Part shown: piece after piece, positions 1 to 8,370 of the stretch
How positions within the stretch are numbered: the first letter of the stretch is position 1
Layout: each line of letters begins with the position of its first letter
DNA from: Bordetella parapertussis
GTDB lineage: Bacteria; Pseudomonadota; Gammaproteobacteria; Burkholderiales; Casimicrobiaceae
Direction of reading: 5' to 3'
DNA: 64,000 nt
Assembly (NCBI GenBank): GCA_943331295.2
Contig: CALQLA020000002.1
Location: 62,001-126,000, forward strand
The notes under the pieces: model-generated
The model's database searches: none
What the model saw: the letters and a program-made list of their open reading frames with translations, nothing else
Told to the model about the DNA's origin: nothing
Made by a program: the position numbers and the translations under genes

Positions 1-120
1 ACTGGACTACCTTCGCGCTTCGCACTCCGGTGTTCGCCCTCGGGGCGGCCCGTCGGGCTCACTGGACTACCTTCGTGCTTCGCACTCCGGTGTTCGCCCT
101 CGGGGCGGCCCGTCGGGCTC
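1..120. repeat. 60-bp tandem duplication
   Basis: Two adjacent copies of a 60-base unit differ at one position (C versus T at unit position 16). The unit contains a short GC-rich inverted segment around TTCGCCCTCGGGGCGG. The second copy reaches into the stop codon of the leftward sialidase-like gene, so the array lies at its 3' end. It may continue left of the window. Its function is unknown. Confidence 0.9.
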
Positions 121-1369
121 ACGGCAGGCTCACCACGCGCAGCGGCTCGGCGCGCGTGTTCCAGAACGCGTGGAAACGACCGTCGCGAACGAGGAGCCGC
201 GGCTGGTCGGAGGCGTCCGCGGTGACGGCGACCTGCCGCTCGGCGAACGTCGCGCCGGCGTCCTCCGACAGCAGCGCGCGCAGCGTCGAGCGCTCGCCGT
301 CGAATTCCTTCCAGGCGATCGCGAGGCGGTTCCCGGCACTCGCAAGGTCGGCGTGCTCCGCCGTGTCGCCGCCGACGCGCCGCTGCCCGGCCACGGCGCC
401 GTCGTCGAAGCGACCGTAGTAGACGCCCGCCCTCCCCGCCGCCCCCGTGTACCAGACGCCGTGCAGGCGGCCTTGCGCGTCGGCCGCGAGCGAGGGGCCG
501 TGATGCGGGCAGACGTCGATCCGCCAGTCGTCGAACGTCGCCCGCCGGAATCCGCTCGCGGTGCCGCTGCCGTCGAGCCTCGCCAGCGCATGGTCGCGGG
601 TGTTCGGCGCGAACACGTGCCGCCACAGGCCGAGCACGCTGCCGTCCGCCTGCGGCAGCAGCGCGATCCGGCAGCACTCGCAGCTGTGATCGGCCACCTT
701 GTAGTCGCCGCGGAACGTGGCGCCGCGGTCGTCGGAGACCGCGTAGTAGATGGCTGCCCCGGCATAGTCGGAGGGCTTGCCGCCGGCCGCGACGCCGTCG
801 CGCTTGTCGACCCACGCGATGAACAGGCGCCCGTCGCGGGCGACCGTCATCGCGTCGAAACGGTGCGTGATCACCTGGCTGTCGGCATGGACTCGCCGCG
901 GCTTCGCGAACGTCCTGCCGCCGTCGGTCGAGCGCGTGAAGCGCACCTCGCCGGTGTAGGGCTTCGCGAGCGGCGTGGTCCACGTCACGTAGACCTCGCC
1001 GCCCGGACCCGTGGCGATGTTGGGCTTCGCGTCGCCGCCGCTGTCCATCGGCTCGGGGGTGGCGAAGATGCGCACCGGCGGCGTCCAGCGCTGCCCGAGG
1101 TCGGCAGACTGTCGGACGACGAGATGGGCGCCGTCGAAGTTGACCGCCCACAGGTTGCCCTGCCGGTCGAACGTCGCGGCCGCCGCGAGCCCGGCGGCGG
1201 GATGTTGCTTCATGCCCGGCGTGCCCTTGTCGTGGCCTGCCTCGCCCTGGGCGAGCGCGGCGCCGCACGGCCCGGCGGCCAACCACGCACCGGCGGCGAG
1301 CCGCCCGAGCGCGCGCCGCCGGCCCGGCGACGGTTGCGCGGCCCGGTGCCGATCCACAGGCGCGCCCAT
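119..1369 (-). CDS. exported sialidase-fold (Asp-box) protein with Cys/His clusters
   Basis: This 416-residue protein belongs to the BNR/sialidase beta-propeller superfamily. Four Asp boxes are visible (SADLGQRW near 88, STDGGRTF near 147, SDDRGATF near 212, SEDAGATF near the C-terminus). The N-terminus has an arginine-rich stretch (GRRRALGRL) followed by an Ala/Gly/Leu hydrophobic run ending at ALA-QG, so export, possibly by Tat, is likely. Unusual for a sialidase are a Cys-Glu-Cys-Cys motif at 230-233, a later CPHHG motif and a His/Met-bearing segment near 46-56, which suggest a metal or redox role. The start ATG overlaps the receptor stop by one base (TGATG), implying translational coupling. 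The substrate is unknown, and true sialidase activity is not implied. Confidence 0.75.
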   Translation of the reverse strand: MGAPVDRHRAAQPSPGRRRALGRLAAGAWLAAGPCGAALAQGEAGHDKGTPGMKQHPAAGLAAAATFDRQGNLWAVNFDGAHLVVRQSADLGQRWTPPVRIFATPEPMDSGGDAKPNIATGPGGEVYVTWTTPLAKPYTGEVRFTRSTDGGRTFAKPRRVHADSQVITHRFDAMTVARDGRLFIAWVDKRDGVAAGGKPSDYAGAAIYYAVSDDRGATFRGDYKVADHSCECCRIALLPQADGSVLGLWRHVFAPNTRDHALARLDGSGTASGFRRATFDDWRIDVCPHHGPSLAADAQGRLHGVWYTGAAGRAGVYYGRFDDGAVAGQRRVGGDTAEHADLASAGNRLAIAWKEFDGERSTLRALLSEDAGATFAERQVAVTADASDQPRLLVRDGRFHAFWNTRAEPLRVVSLP

Positions 1370-3543
1370 CAGAATTGCCACCGCAGGCCGGCCGTCAGCA
1401 TGAACGGCAGGCCCAGCGTGCTGGACGACGCGCTGGTCGTCGCGCTGTCCGAGTACTTTTCGTTGAATGCATTGGCGATGCTCCCGTAGATCTCGAGGTC
1501 GCGGTCCAGCCGGTACGAGCTCGCCAGGTTGACGACGGCGAAGCCTCCCTGCGGAATCGTGTGCGCGACGTCGAGGTACATGCCACCCGTATAGCGTACC
1601 CCAACGGTGTTGCGCCACGAGGGGGTGGTGTGCCAGGCGAGGCTGGCGGTGAACAGGTTCTGCGGCACCGCGCCCAGCTGGTTGCCCAGGGGGTCGCCGA
1701 CGCTGCTCGCCGTATAGTAGCTCCGCGTGTACATGTAGGCCGCGTTGAGCGTGACCGACGGCGCCACGCCCCAGCGACCGGCGAGCTCCAACCCGTACGC
1801 ACGGCCGTTCTGTGCGTTGGTGTTGAAGTTCACGGTGGCCGGGCAGTTGGCGAGCGTGGGGCCGCAGATCGCCACGACCTGCGGCGGCGCGGCCGCGGCG
1901 TTGGGAACGCGATACGACGCGATGAGGTTGTCGATGTCGTAGAGGAACACCGTGGCGTTCACCTCGCGGCCCGGCGCCCGGTAGTCGGCGCCGATCTCGC
2001 CGCCGTTCAGCGTTTCCGGGAACAGCAGCGGGTTGGCGATGGTGATCGACGTCGTCGACGAAAAAGTCCGGTACATGTTGCTGAGCCCGGGGGCGCGGAA
2101 CGACTTGTACGCCGCGGCGCGCAGGTCGACCTCGTCGGTGACGCTGTAGCGCAGCGCCAGCGTCGGATCGAGGGTGCCCTTGTGCGAGTCGTCCACGCTG
2201 CCGCCGGACGACTGCCCGGGCTTGCCGGCGACGTACTTCGTCATCTGCGCGACGCCGTCGGTGTTGGTCCAGTAGTCGTAGCGCGCGGAGAGCGTGACCT
2301 GCAGCGGGTCCCAGGGCTGCATCCGCAGCTGGACGAAGGCGCCGGAGAACTGCTGGAGGCCCTGGCCGAAATTCGTGCGGTTGATCGTCGCGCTCGAGAC
2401 GTCCGTCGTGGTCGGGCGGTTGTAGGTGGTCGAATAGTCCTGCCCGAACAGCTTCCGGTAATCGGCGCCCACCTGCATCGTCGTGCGCAGCGGGCCGAAG
2501 TCCCTCGAGTACACCACCGACCCGCCGACTTCGCGGTACGGATTCCAGTCGTGCGAGTTCGCGAACTGCACGAGCGGCGACGCGACGCTGGTGGTGTTGC
2601 AGTTCGTCGCGCTCTGCAGGTAGCACGCGGCGCCGTTGCTCTTGTCGAATCCGACGTACTGGGTCCACAGGTTCGCCGCGACGCGCCCGGCGGCGCCGAA
2701 CGACTGCACGAAGCCGCCGGCCACGTCGGGGCTCTCCTGCAGGTTGGTGCCGAATTCGTAGCCGCCGATGTCCTGGTCCTGCCGGTGATAGCCGCCGCGC
2801 AGGTACGCGCTGAAGTCGGCCGACGGCGTGAAGTACGCCGCGAAGCGCAGGTTGGCGATCGTCGCGGGCCCGGCGGCCTTGCCCGGAAACGACGAGAGGT
2901 ACTGCGCGGGCGTCGTCTGGTAGCCGTCGGTATTGAAGACGTCGGCCGAGACGTTGATCCCGACGGCGTCGGACAGAGAGAAGTCCTTCGCGATGGCGGC
3001 GGTGGCGGTGTTCATCGACCCGTAGGTCGCCGTGGCCTCGCCGCGGCCGTCGCGCGGCTTGCGCGAGACGATGTTGATCACGCCGGCGACGGCGAGGTTG
3101 CCCCAGAGGCTCGAATTCCCGCCGCGGATGACCTCGATCCGCTCGATCGAGGTGAGCGGCACCTTGAACCACTGCACCGTCGTGTAGAACGGGTCGAGCA
3201 CCGGGATTCCATCGACCATCACCAGCACCTTGGCGTTGGTCGTCCCGCGCATCCGCACCTGGTTGCCGGTCGGGTCGGTCTCGTAGTACGGCGCCCCGCC
3301 GAGGTTGATGCCGGGCACCTGCCGCAGCAGCTGGTCGAGCGTCTGCGCCGGCGAGTTGCGGATGTCGTCCCGAGTGATCACGGTCGTGTAGAGCGGCATC
3401 TCGGACAGCGTGGTGTCGCTGCGGGTCGCCGTGACGACGAGGCTCACGTCGGGGTTCGGCCGGTCGGCGGCGTGCGCCGGTGTGTTGCCGACGCCGGCGG
3501 CGAGGGCCGCCGCCAGCGCCGACAGCAGGAATCGTGGTCGCAT
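1369..3543 (-). CDS. TonB-dependent outer-membrane receptor
   Basis: This 724-residue TonB-dependent receptor has a signal peptide (MRPRFLLSALAAALAAG, cleavage near AHA-AD), a plug domain containing LDQLLRQVPGINLGG and VLVMVDGIPV, and a 22-strand-type barrel ending in the classical terminal aromatic RWQF. I chose the ATG at 3543 rather than the in-frame start 36 bases upstream because it gives a clean signal peptide and follows a GAGAG-like ribosome site. The gene is coupled to the sialidase-fold gene downstream. Ligand specificity cannot be read from sequence. The Cys/His-rich neighbours make a metal such as copper plausible, but that is inference. Confidence 0.9.
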   Translation of the reverse strand: MRPRFLLSALAAALAAGVGNTPAHAADRPNPDVSLVVTATRSDTTLSEMPLYTTVITRDDIRNSPAQTLDQLLRQVPGINLGGAPYYETDPTGNQVRMRGTTNAKVLVMVDGIPVLDPFYTTVQWFKVPLTSIERIEVIRGGNSSLWGNLAVAGVINIVSRKPRDGRGEATATYGSMNTATAAIAKDFSLSDAVGINVSADVFNTDGYQTTPAQYLSSFPGKAAGPATIANLRFAAYFTPSADFSAYLRGGYHRQDQDIGGYEFGTNLQESPDVAGGFVQSFGAAGRVAANLWTQYVGFDKSNGAACYLQSATNCNTTSVASPLVQFANSHDWNPYREVGGSVVYSRDFGPLRTTMQVGADYRKLFGQDYSTTYNRPTTTDVSSATINRTNFGQGLQQFSGAFVQLRMQPWDPLQVTLSARYDYWTNTDGVAQMTKYVAGKPGQSSGGSVDDSHKGTLDPTLALRYSVTDEVDLRAAAYKSFRAPGLSNMYRTFSSTTSITIANPLLFPETLNGGEIGADYRAPGREVNATVFLYDIDNLIASYRVPNAAAAPPQVVAICGPTLANCPATVNFNTNAQNGRAYGLELAGRWGVAPSVTLNAAYMYTRSYYTASSVGDPLGNQLGAVPQNLFTASLAWHTTPSWRNTVGVRYTGGMYLDVAHTIPQGGFAVVNLASSYRLDRDLEIYGSIANAFNEKYSDSATTSASSSTLGLPFMLTAGLRWQF

Positions 3544-3707
3544 GTCTTCTCTCGATGCTCGATTCGCACCGGCGCGCACGGTGCCGCGCCCGCATCAACG
3601 CGGATCGCGACCCTGCACGCCGGCACGGGACGCATAGGGCCGCAGGCGGCCTCGGGCGACGCGATTGGGGCGGGCCGTTCGCTGTTCGCGGGCGGCCCCG
3701 TATCGTA

Positions 3708-3942
3708 CTACGGAAGGAAGGCGGGAGGTGCGCGCGGACGGCCGTCGCGCGAGGGGATGACCGCGGGCGGCGAAAAGCCCGCCAGGGCGGCGACGTGAAG
3801 CGCCCCGGGGTCGGCCGTCGCCACGGCATCGGGCGCCGGCGCGAGGATTGCCGGCGACGACGCGCCGGTGCAGCAGTCGCAGGAAAGATGATGGCTCGCG
3901 TGGCCCGCGCCGCCCGGCACGGCCGGGACGGCCTTCGCGCCG
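3708..3942 (-). pseudogene. C-terminal remnant of a small Cys/His-rich protein (DUF2946-like)
   Basis: The leftward frame ending at TAG 3708 reads a His/Cys-rich segment ([14 protein letters not shown]), an Ala/Pro-rich stretch, then a C-terminus [14 protein letters not shown]. This resembles the C-terminal half of small exported metal-associated proteins of the DUF2946 type that often precede TonB copper receptors. The 5' part is missing: upstream, the frame runs directly into an aldo/keto reductase fragment. The gene sits 164 bp upstream of the receptor on the same strand. The family assignment is by resemblance only. It could still be expressed from a GTG at 3920 as about 70 residues. Confidence 0.35.
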
Positions 3943-4053
3943 GCCGCGGATCGCGCGCCCGATCAGCTCCTCGTTGGTGTGCGGGCCGTAGATGTCCGAG
4001 GTGTCGAGGAACGTGACGCCCCGGTCGAGCGCGTGGTGGATCGTCGCGCTCAA
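3943..4053 (-). pseudogene. aldo/keto reductase fragment
   Basis: About 37 codons match the conserved aldo/keto reductase segment in which the catalytic Asp/Tyr region lies ([18 protein letters not shown] then [14 protein letters not shown]). Nothing upstream or downstream in this frame continues the roughly 330-residue family, so this is a relic. Its 5' edge coincides with a REP-like half element at 4047-4068, suggesting that recombination at the repeat created the truncation. Confidence 0.7.
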
Positions 4054-4068
4054 CCCGGGCTACGGAAA
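4047..4068. repeat. REP-like half element
   Basis: CGCTCAACCCGGGCTACG here is the exact reverse complement of the left arm and loop start of the palindromic element at 27282-27319. It lies at the truncation boundary of the aldo/keto reductase relic, 36 bp upstream of the AEC transporter gene. Confidence 0.7.
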
Positions 4069-4103
4069 TACGGAACGCGACGAATACTGGGACAATACGG
4101 CCC

Positions 4104-5057
4104 GTGCTGACCATCCTCCTCACCACCGTCCCCTTCTTCGCGCTCGTGCTGTGCGGCTACATCGCCGCGCGGCAGGGCGTGCTGTCGCCGGCCGCGATTC
4201 CCGGGCTCAACACCTTCGTGCTCTATTTCGCGCTGCCGTGCATGCTCTACCGCTTCGGCGCCGGCACGCCGATCGCGCAACTGCTCGACCCGGCGATCCT
4301 CGGCGTCTACCTCGCGTCGGCGCTGTTCATGATCTTCGTCACCGTGCTGGCGACCCGGAGCCACCGGATCGGCTGGAACGACGCCGCGTTCGGCGCGCTG
4401 GTCGCGGCCTTCCCCAACACGGGCTACATGGGCGTCCCGCTGCTCGTCGCCCTGCTCGGCGCGCAGGCAACGGGCCCCGCGATCCTCACCATCGCGATCG
4501 ACCTCGTGTTCACCAGCTCGATCTGCGTCGCGCTGTCGCGCCTGGGCACCGGCGGGACGGACGGCGCGCGCGCCGCCTTCGGCAACGCCTTCAAGGGCAT
4601 GGTCGCCAATCCGATGCCGTGGGCGATCGTGCTGGGCGGCGTCGCGTCGGCGCTGGGCTTCGTGCTGCCGACGCCGATCGGGCAGACGCTCGGCCTGCTC
4701 GCCGACGCCGCGTCGCCGGTCGCGCTGTTCACGATCGGCGCGGTGCTCGCGCGCTCGCAGATGACCACCACCGACCGTACGCCGCTCGCCGAGTACGTCC
4801 CCGTCGCGCTCAAGAAGCTGGTGCTGCATCCGCTGGTGGTGTGGCTGATCGGCACCGCCGCGATCGCGCTCGGCGCCCCGCTCTCGCCGTTCGCCCTCAC
4901 CGTCATCGTGCTGGTCGCGGCGCTGCCCAGCGCCAGCAACGTCGCGATGCTGGCCGAGCGCTTCAAGGCCGACAGCGGCCGCATCGCCCGCGTCATCCTG
5001 GTCTCGACCGCCGTCGCGTTCGTCACGTTCTCCGCGGCGGTGTCGCTGCTCGTCTGA
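4104..5057 (+). CDS. AEC (auxin efflux carrier) family transporter
   Basis: This 317-residue integral membrane protein has about ten hydrophobic segments arranged as two five-helix repeats, as in the AEC family of BART-superfamily transporters. The N-terminal helix MLTILLTTVPFFALVLCGY, the central FPNTGYMGVPL motif and the late LPSASNVAMLAERF motif are characteristic. Members export or import small organic anions such as malate, malonate or auxin-like compounds. The substrate here is unknown. The gene stands alone between a relic region and a convergent hydrolase. The ATG at 4104 gives the expected full length. Confidence 0.88.
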   Translation: MLTILLTTVPFFALVLCGYIAARQGVLSPAAIPGLNTFVLYFALPCMLYRFGAGTPIAQLLDPAILGVYLASALFMIFVTVLATRSHRIGWNDAAFGALVAAFPNTGYMGVPLLVALLGAQATGPAILTIAIDLVFTSSICVALSRLGTGGTDGARAAFGNAFKGMVANPMPWAIVLGGVASALGFVLPTPIGQTLGLLADAASPVALFTIGAVLARSQMTTTDRTPLAEYVPVALKKLVLHPLVVWLIGTAAIALGAPLSPFALTVIVLVAALPSASNVAMLAERFKADSGRIARVILVSTAVAFVTFSAAVSLLV

Positions 5058-5071
5058 ACGGGTTCCGTTGG

Positions 5072-5962
5072 CTACGGTTTCGCGGCGCAATGGTTCGCGA
5101 TCGCGTCCACCAGCGTCGGCACCAGCCCGGCCGGCAGGTCGTGGCCCATGCCTTCGATCACAAGGAGCTCCGCGCCCCGGACGTGGCGCGCGGTGTCGCG
5201 GCCCGCGGCCACCGGCACCAGCGGGTCGGCGGCGCCGTGGATCACCAGCGTCGGCGCGCTGATCCGCGCCAGCAGCCGTCGGCGGTCGCCCGAGGCGAGG
5301 ACCGCGAGCAGCTGGTGCAGCACGCCGCGCGGATAGTGCGCGCGCTTCAGGCTGCGCTCGACGCGCGCGCGCAGCTCGCCCTGCTCCGTCGGATAGCCCG
5401 GACTGCCGATCACCCCGAACACGCCCATCAGGTGCCGGGTCACGCTTTCCGGATCGGCGGGCGCATCGGGACGCGACAGCAGCGCGCGCCGCGCGTGCGG
5501 CGCCGGCTTCGACACCCGCCGATTGCCGCTCGACGACATGATCGAGGTGAGGGTGAGCACGCGGCCCGGATGCTCCGCCGCCAGCACCTGGGCGATCATG
5601 CCGCCCATCGATGCGCCAACGACGTGCGCGCGCGGAATCGCCAGCGCGTCGAGCAGTCCCACCGTGTCGGCGGCCATGTCGGACAGCGTGTAGGGGGTGC
5701 GCACCGGCAGCCGCATCCACGAGCGCGCAATCTGCAGCAGCAGGTTGGGCGATCGCCGCACGCGGATGCGGGTCGACAACCCCGCGTCGCGGTTGTCGAA
5801 CGCGAGCACGCGGAAGCCGCGGGCGGCGAGCCCCTCGCGCAGCGCCTCCGGCCAGGCGGTCAACTGCATGCCGAGGCCCATGATCAGCAGGATGACGGGG
5901 GCGTCGGGCGCGCCGGTATCCTCGTATTCGAGGGTGACGTCATTGCTGTTCGCAAGGGGCAT
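5072..5962 (-). CDS. alpha/beta hydrolase
   Basis: This 296-residue alpha/beta-hydrolase-fold enzyme has the oxyanion region LLIMGLGMQLTAWP near 30, the nucleophile elbow GASMGGM (Ser in G-A-S-M-G), a late acid in HGAADPLVP and the catalytic His in EGMGHDLP. This is the arrangement of esterases or lactonases related to aclacinomycin methylesterase RdmC. The start MPLANSNDV at 5962 is preferred over a frame extending 91 codons upstream, because the upstream part overlaps the divergent acyltransferase start and has shadow-like composition. The gene converges on the AEC transporter, with a 14-bp gap. The ester substrate is unknown. Confidence 0.85.
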   Translation of the reverse strand: MPLANSNDVTLEYEDTGAPDAPVILLIMGLGMQLTAWPEALREGLAARGFRVLAFDNRDAGLSTRIRVRRSPNLLLQIARSWMRLPVRTPYTLSDMAADTVGLLDALAIPRAHVVGASMGGMIAQVLAAEHPGRVLTLTSIMSSSGNRRVSKPAPHARRALLSRPDAPADPESVTRHLMGVFGVIGSPGYPTEQGELRARVERSLKRAHYPRGVLHQLLAVLASGDRRRLLARISAPTLVIHGAADPLVPVAAGRDTARHVRGAELLVIEGMGHDLPAGLVPTLVDAIANHCAAKP

Positions 5963-6233
5963 GTCGGGTTCGCGGAGGGTCGCCTGGAGGGGTGCCGAAG
6001 ACGGCGGGCCGGCGATCCCGCACGCGCGGGCGCCGGCACCGCGATTATCGCCCGCGCGCGGGATTTCGCGAATGCCGCGATGGCGGCATCCGGCTGCCGC
6101 GGGTTGACCCGCCGGGTCCAACCCGAAATACTCCGGACATGCGAACGTTGCGCCCCTGCCCCCCGGAATCTCCCGCGCGCGTCGCGACCCGCGCCGGCCG
6201 CATCCCATGGCGATCGGGCGCGGAGCACCGCGC

Positions 6234-7643
6234 ATGAAGCCGCTGACGGGCCTCGACGCACTGTTCCTGCATATCGAGACGCCGGCGACGCCGATGCACG
6301 TCGCGTCGCTGCACCGCTACGACCTGCCCGCCGGCCGCCGTATCGACTTCCACGCCGCCATCAAGCGCCAGATCGGGGAGCGCCTGCACCTCGTGCCGCT
6401 GTTCCGCCGCCGGCTGCACACGCTGCCGCTCAACTTCGCGAACCCGGTCTGGATCGACGGCGGCGCGGTCGACCTCGACCGGCACGTGCGGCGCGCCACG
6501 CTGCCCGGGCCCGGGACGCAGGCGCAGCTCGAAGCCTGCGTCGCTCGCATCCACGGGACGCTGCTCGACCGGCGCCGCCCCCTGTGGGACGCCTGCGTCA
6601 TCGAGGGCCTCGAGACGGGACAGGTCGCGTTCTACATGCGCATCCACCACGCGGTGCTGGACGGCGTCGCGGCGATGGGGTTGACCGATGCGTTGCTCGA
6701 CGACACGCCGGCGCCGCGGAAGCTGCCGCCGCCGCCGGTGCGGCACGAGCGGGGGCCCGCTCTTGGAACCGTCGCGCTGGCGCGCGCGGCGCTGCGCCAC
6801 GACATCGCCCAGTACGCGTCGCTTGCGCGGCACCTGCCGGGCCTCGTCCGTCTGCTCGCCCCCGGCGGCCGGAGCGCGCCCGGTCCCACGTCGCCGCCCG
6901 CGCGCCGGAGCGCGATGTTCGGACCCCGCACGCCGCTCAACGTCGCGATCACCGGGCTGCGCAGCTTCGCCGCCGTGACGCTGCCGCACGACGAGGTGCG
7001 GCGCATCGCCGCCGCGCACGGCGCGCGGCAGAACGACGTCGTGCTCGCGCTGTGCAGCGGCGCGCTGCGCCGGTACCTCGCCCGCCACGGCGGCATCCCC
7101 GCCGCGCCGCTCGTCGCCGGCATGCCGCTGTCGCTGCGCGAGCCCGGCAACACCGAGTTCTCGACGCAGGCCACGATGACGCTGGTGAACCTCGCCACCG
7201 ACATCGCCGATCCGGTGGCGCGCCTCGCCGCGATCCGCGATGCCACGGGCGCGGTCAAGGCGGTGGCTCGCCGCGCGAAGTCGATCATCCCGGTGGACAC
7301 GCCGTCGCTGTTCGCGCCGTGGGTGGCCGGCGGGCTGGCCGCGCTGTACGGGCGTTCGACCATCGCCGACGCGTTGCCGCCGGTGATGAACGTCGTCATA
7401 TCGAACGTCCCCGGGCCCGCGACGCCGCGATTCGCCGCCGGCGCGCGGATGCGCACCTACTGGCCGCTGTCGATCGTCGAGCACGGGATGGGGCTCAACA
7501 TCACCGTCGTGAGCTACGCCGGCGAACTCCACTTCGGCATCGTCGCGGCGAAGAGCGCGATGCCGGACGCCCGTCCGCTGGCGCGGGCGATCGAGCATGC
7601 GCACGCGGAGCTGCTGCAGCGCTCGCCCGGCGCGCCCGGCTGA
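6234..7643 (+). CDS. WS/DGAT-family O-acyltransferase
   Basis: This 469-residue protein is of the bacterial wax ester synthase/acyl-CoA:diacylglycerol acyltransferase family, which esterifies long-chain alcohols or diacylglycerol with acyl-CoA at the membrane-lipid droplet interface. The N-terminus PLTGLDALFLHIETPATPMH and the catalytic HHAVLDG motif at 138-144 (HHxxxDG) are diagnostic. The C-terminal half retains the VISNVPGP segment conserved in the family. Length is typical. The ATG at 6234 matches the family N-terminus. A dienelactone hydrolase follows after 34 bp, probably in the same transcript. The product could be a storage lipid or a specialised ester. Confidence 0.9.
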   Translation: MKPLTGLDALFLHIETPATPMHVASLHRYDLPAGRRIDFHAAIKRQIGERLHLVPLFRRRLHTLPLNFANPVWIDGGAVDLDRHVRRATLPGPGTQAQLEACVARIHGTLLDRRRPLWDACVIEGLETGQVAFYMRIHHAVLDGVAAMGLTDALLDDTPAPRKLPPPPVRHERGPALGTVALARAALRHDIAQYASLARHLPGLVRLLAPGGRSAPGPTSPPARRSAMFGPRTPLNVAITGLRSFAAVTLPHDEVRRIAAAHGARQNDVVLALCSGALRRYLARHGGIPAAPLVAGMPLSLREPGNTEFSTQATMTLVNLATDIADPVARLAAIRDATGAVKAVARRAKSIIPVDTPSLFAPWVAGGLAALYGRSTIADALPPVMNVVISNVPGPATPRFAAGARMRTYWPLSIVEHGMGLNITVVSYAGELHFGIVAAKSAMPDARPLARAIEHAHAELLQRSPGAPG

Positions 7644-7677
7644 CTGCTCCCAACCACGCTAACAAGGAATCGGAACG

Positions 7678-8370
7678 ATGAGCGTCGCGCAATCCCGGCT
7701 CACCCTGCACGCGGCCGACGGCCACGCGCTCTCCGCGTGGCGCGCCGACCCGGCGTCGCCGCCGAAGGGCGGGCTCGTGATCCTGCACGAGATCTTCGGC
7801 GTCAACGCGCACATCCGCGAGGTCTGCGCGGGCTACGCCGCCCGGGGCTACGCGGCGATCGCACCGGCGCTGTTCGACCGCGTGCGGCCGGGCACGGAGC
7901 TGGGGTACGACGAGTCGGCGGTCGCGACGGGACGCGAGCTGCGCGCCGGCATCGCCACCGCCGCCGCGCTGCTGGACGTGCAGGCCGCGATCGACGCCGT
8001 GGCCGGTGCCGGCCCGGTCGCCGTGATCGGGTACTGCTGGGGCGGCACGCTCGCCTTCCTCGCGGCCACGCGCCTGCCGGGCGTGCGCTGCGCGGTCGCG
8101 TACTACGGCGCGCAGACGATCCCGTTCGCGCACGAGCCGATCCGCGTGCCGGTGCTGATGCACTTCGGCGAGCTCGACCCGCGGATCCCGCCCGCGGACA
8201 TCGCGACGATCCGCCGGCACAATCCCGGCATCGAGATGCACACGTTCCCGGCGGACCACGGCTTCAACTGCGACCACCGGAAGGAATGGCACGCGCCGAG
8301 CGCCGACCGCGCGCTGGGGCTGACGATGGCGTTCCTAGAACGCCACCTGCGGGCTACCAGAGCCCCTTGA
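7678..8370 (+). CDS. dienelactone hydrolase family protein
   Basis: This 230-residue alpha/beta hydrolase is of the dienelactone hydrolase family. Family features are HEIFGVN near 37-43 (Glu that controls the nucleophile), the cysteine nucleophile in GYCWGG (C120), the acid in GELDPRIP (D167) and the His in PADHGF. It would hydrolyse cyclic esters or related carbonyl compounds. A weak purine-rich ribosome site (AAGGAATCGG) precedes the ATG. The 3' end overlaps the convergent SDR gene by 17 bp. It may be co-transcribed with the acyltransferase upstream. Confidence 0.9.
   Translation: MSVAQSRLTLHAADGHALSAWRADPASPPKGGLVILHEIFGVNAHIREVCAGYAARGYAAIAPALFDRVRPGTELGYDESAVATGRELRAGIATAAALLDVQAAIDAVAGAGPVAVIGYCWGGTLAFLAATRLPGVRCAVAYYGAQTIPFAHEPIRVPVLMHFGELDPRIPPADIATIRRHNPGIEMHTFPADHGFNCDHRKEWHAPSADRALGLTMAFLERHLRATRAP

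Noticed and set aside
119-1369. Functional sialidase acting on sialic acids
   Set aside because: Asp boxes show the fold only. The Cys/His clusters and TonB context do not fit, and no sialate-catabolism genes are present.
1370-4126. Leftward frame continuing upstream of the sialidase-like protein
   Set aside because: It overlaps the TonB receptor in another frame and reads as Arg-rich shadow. The real gene starts at the TGATG junction at 1369.
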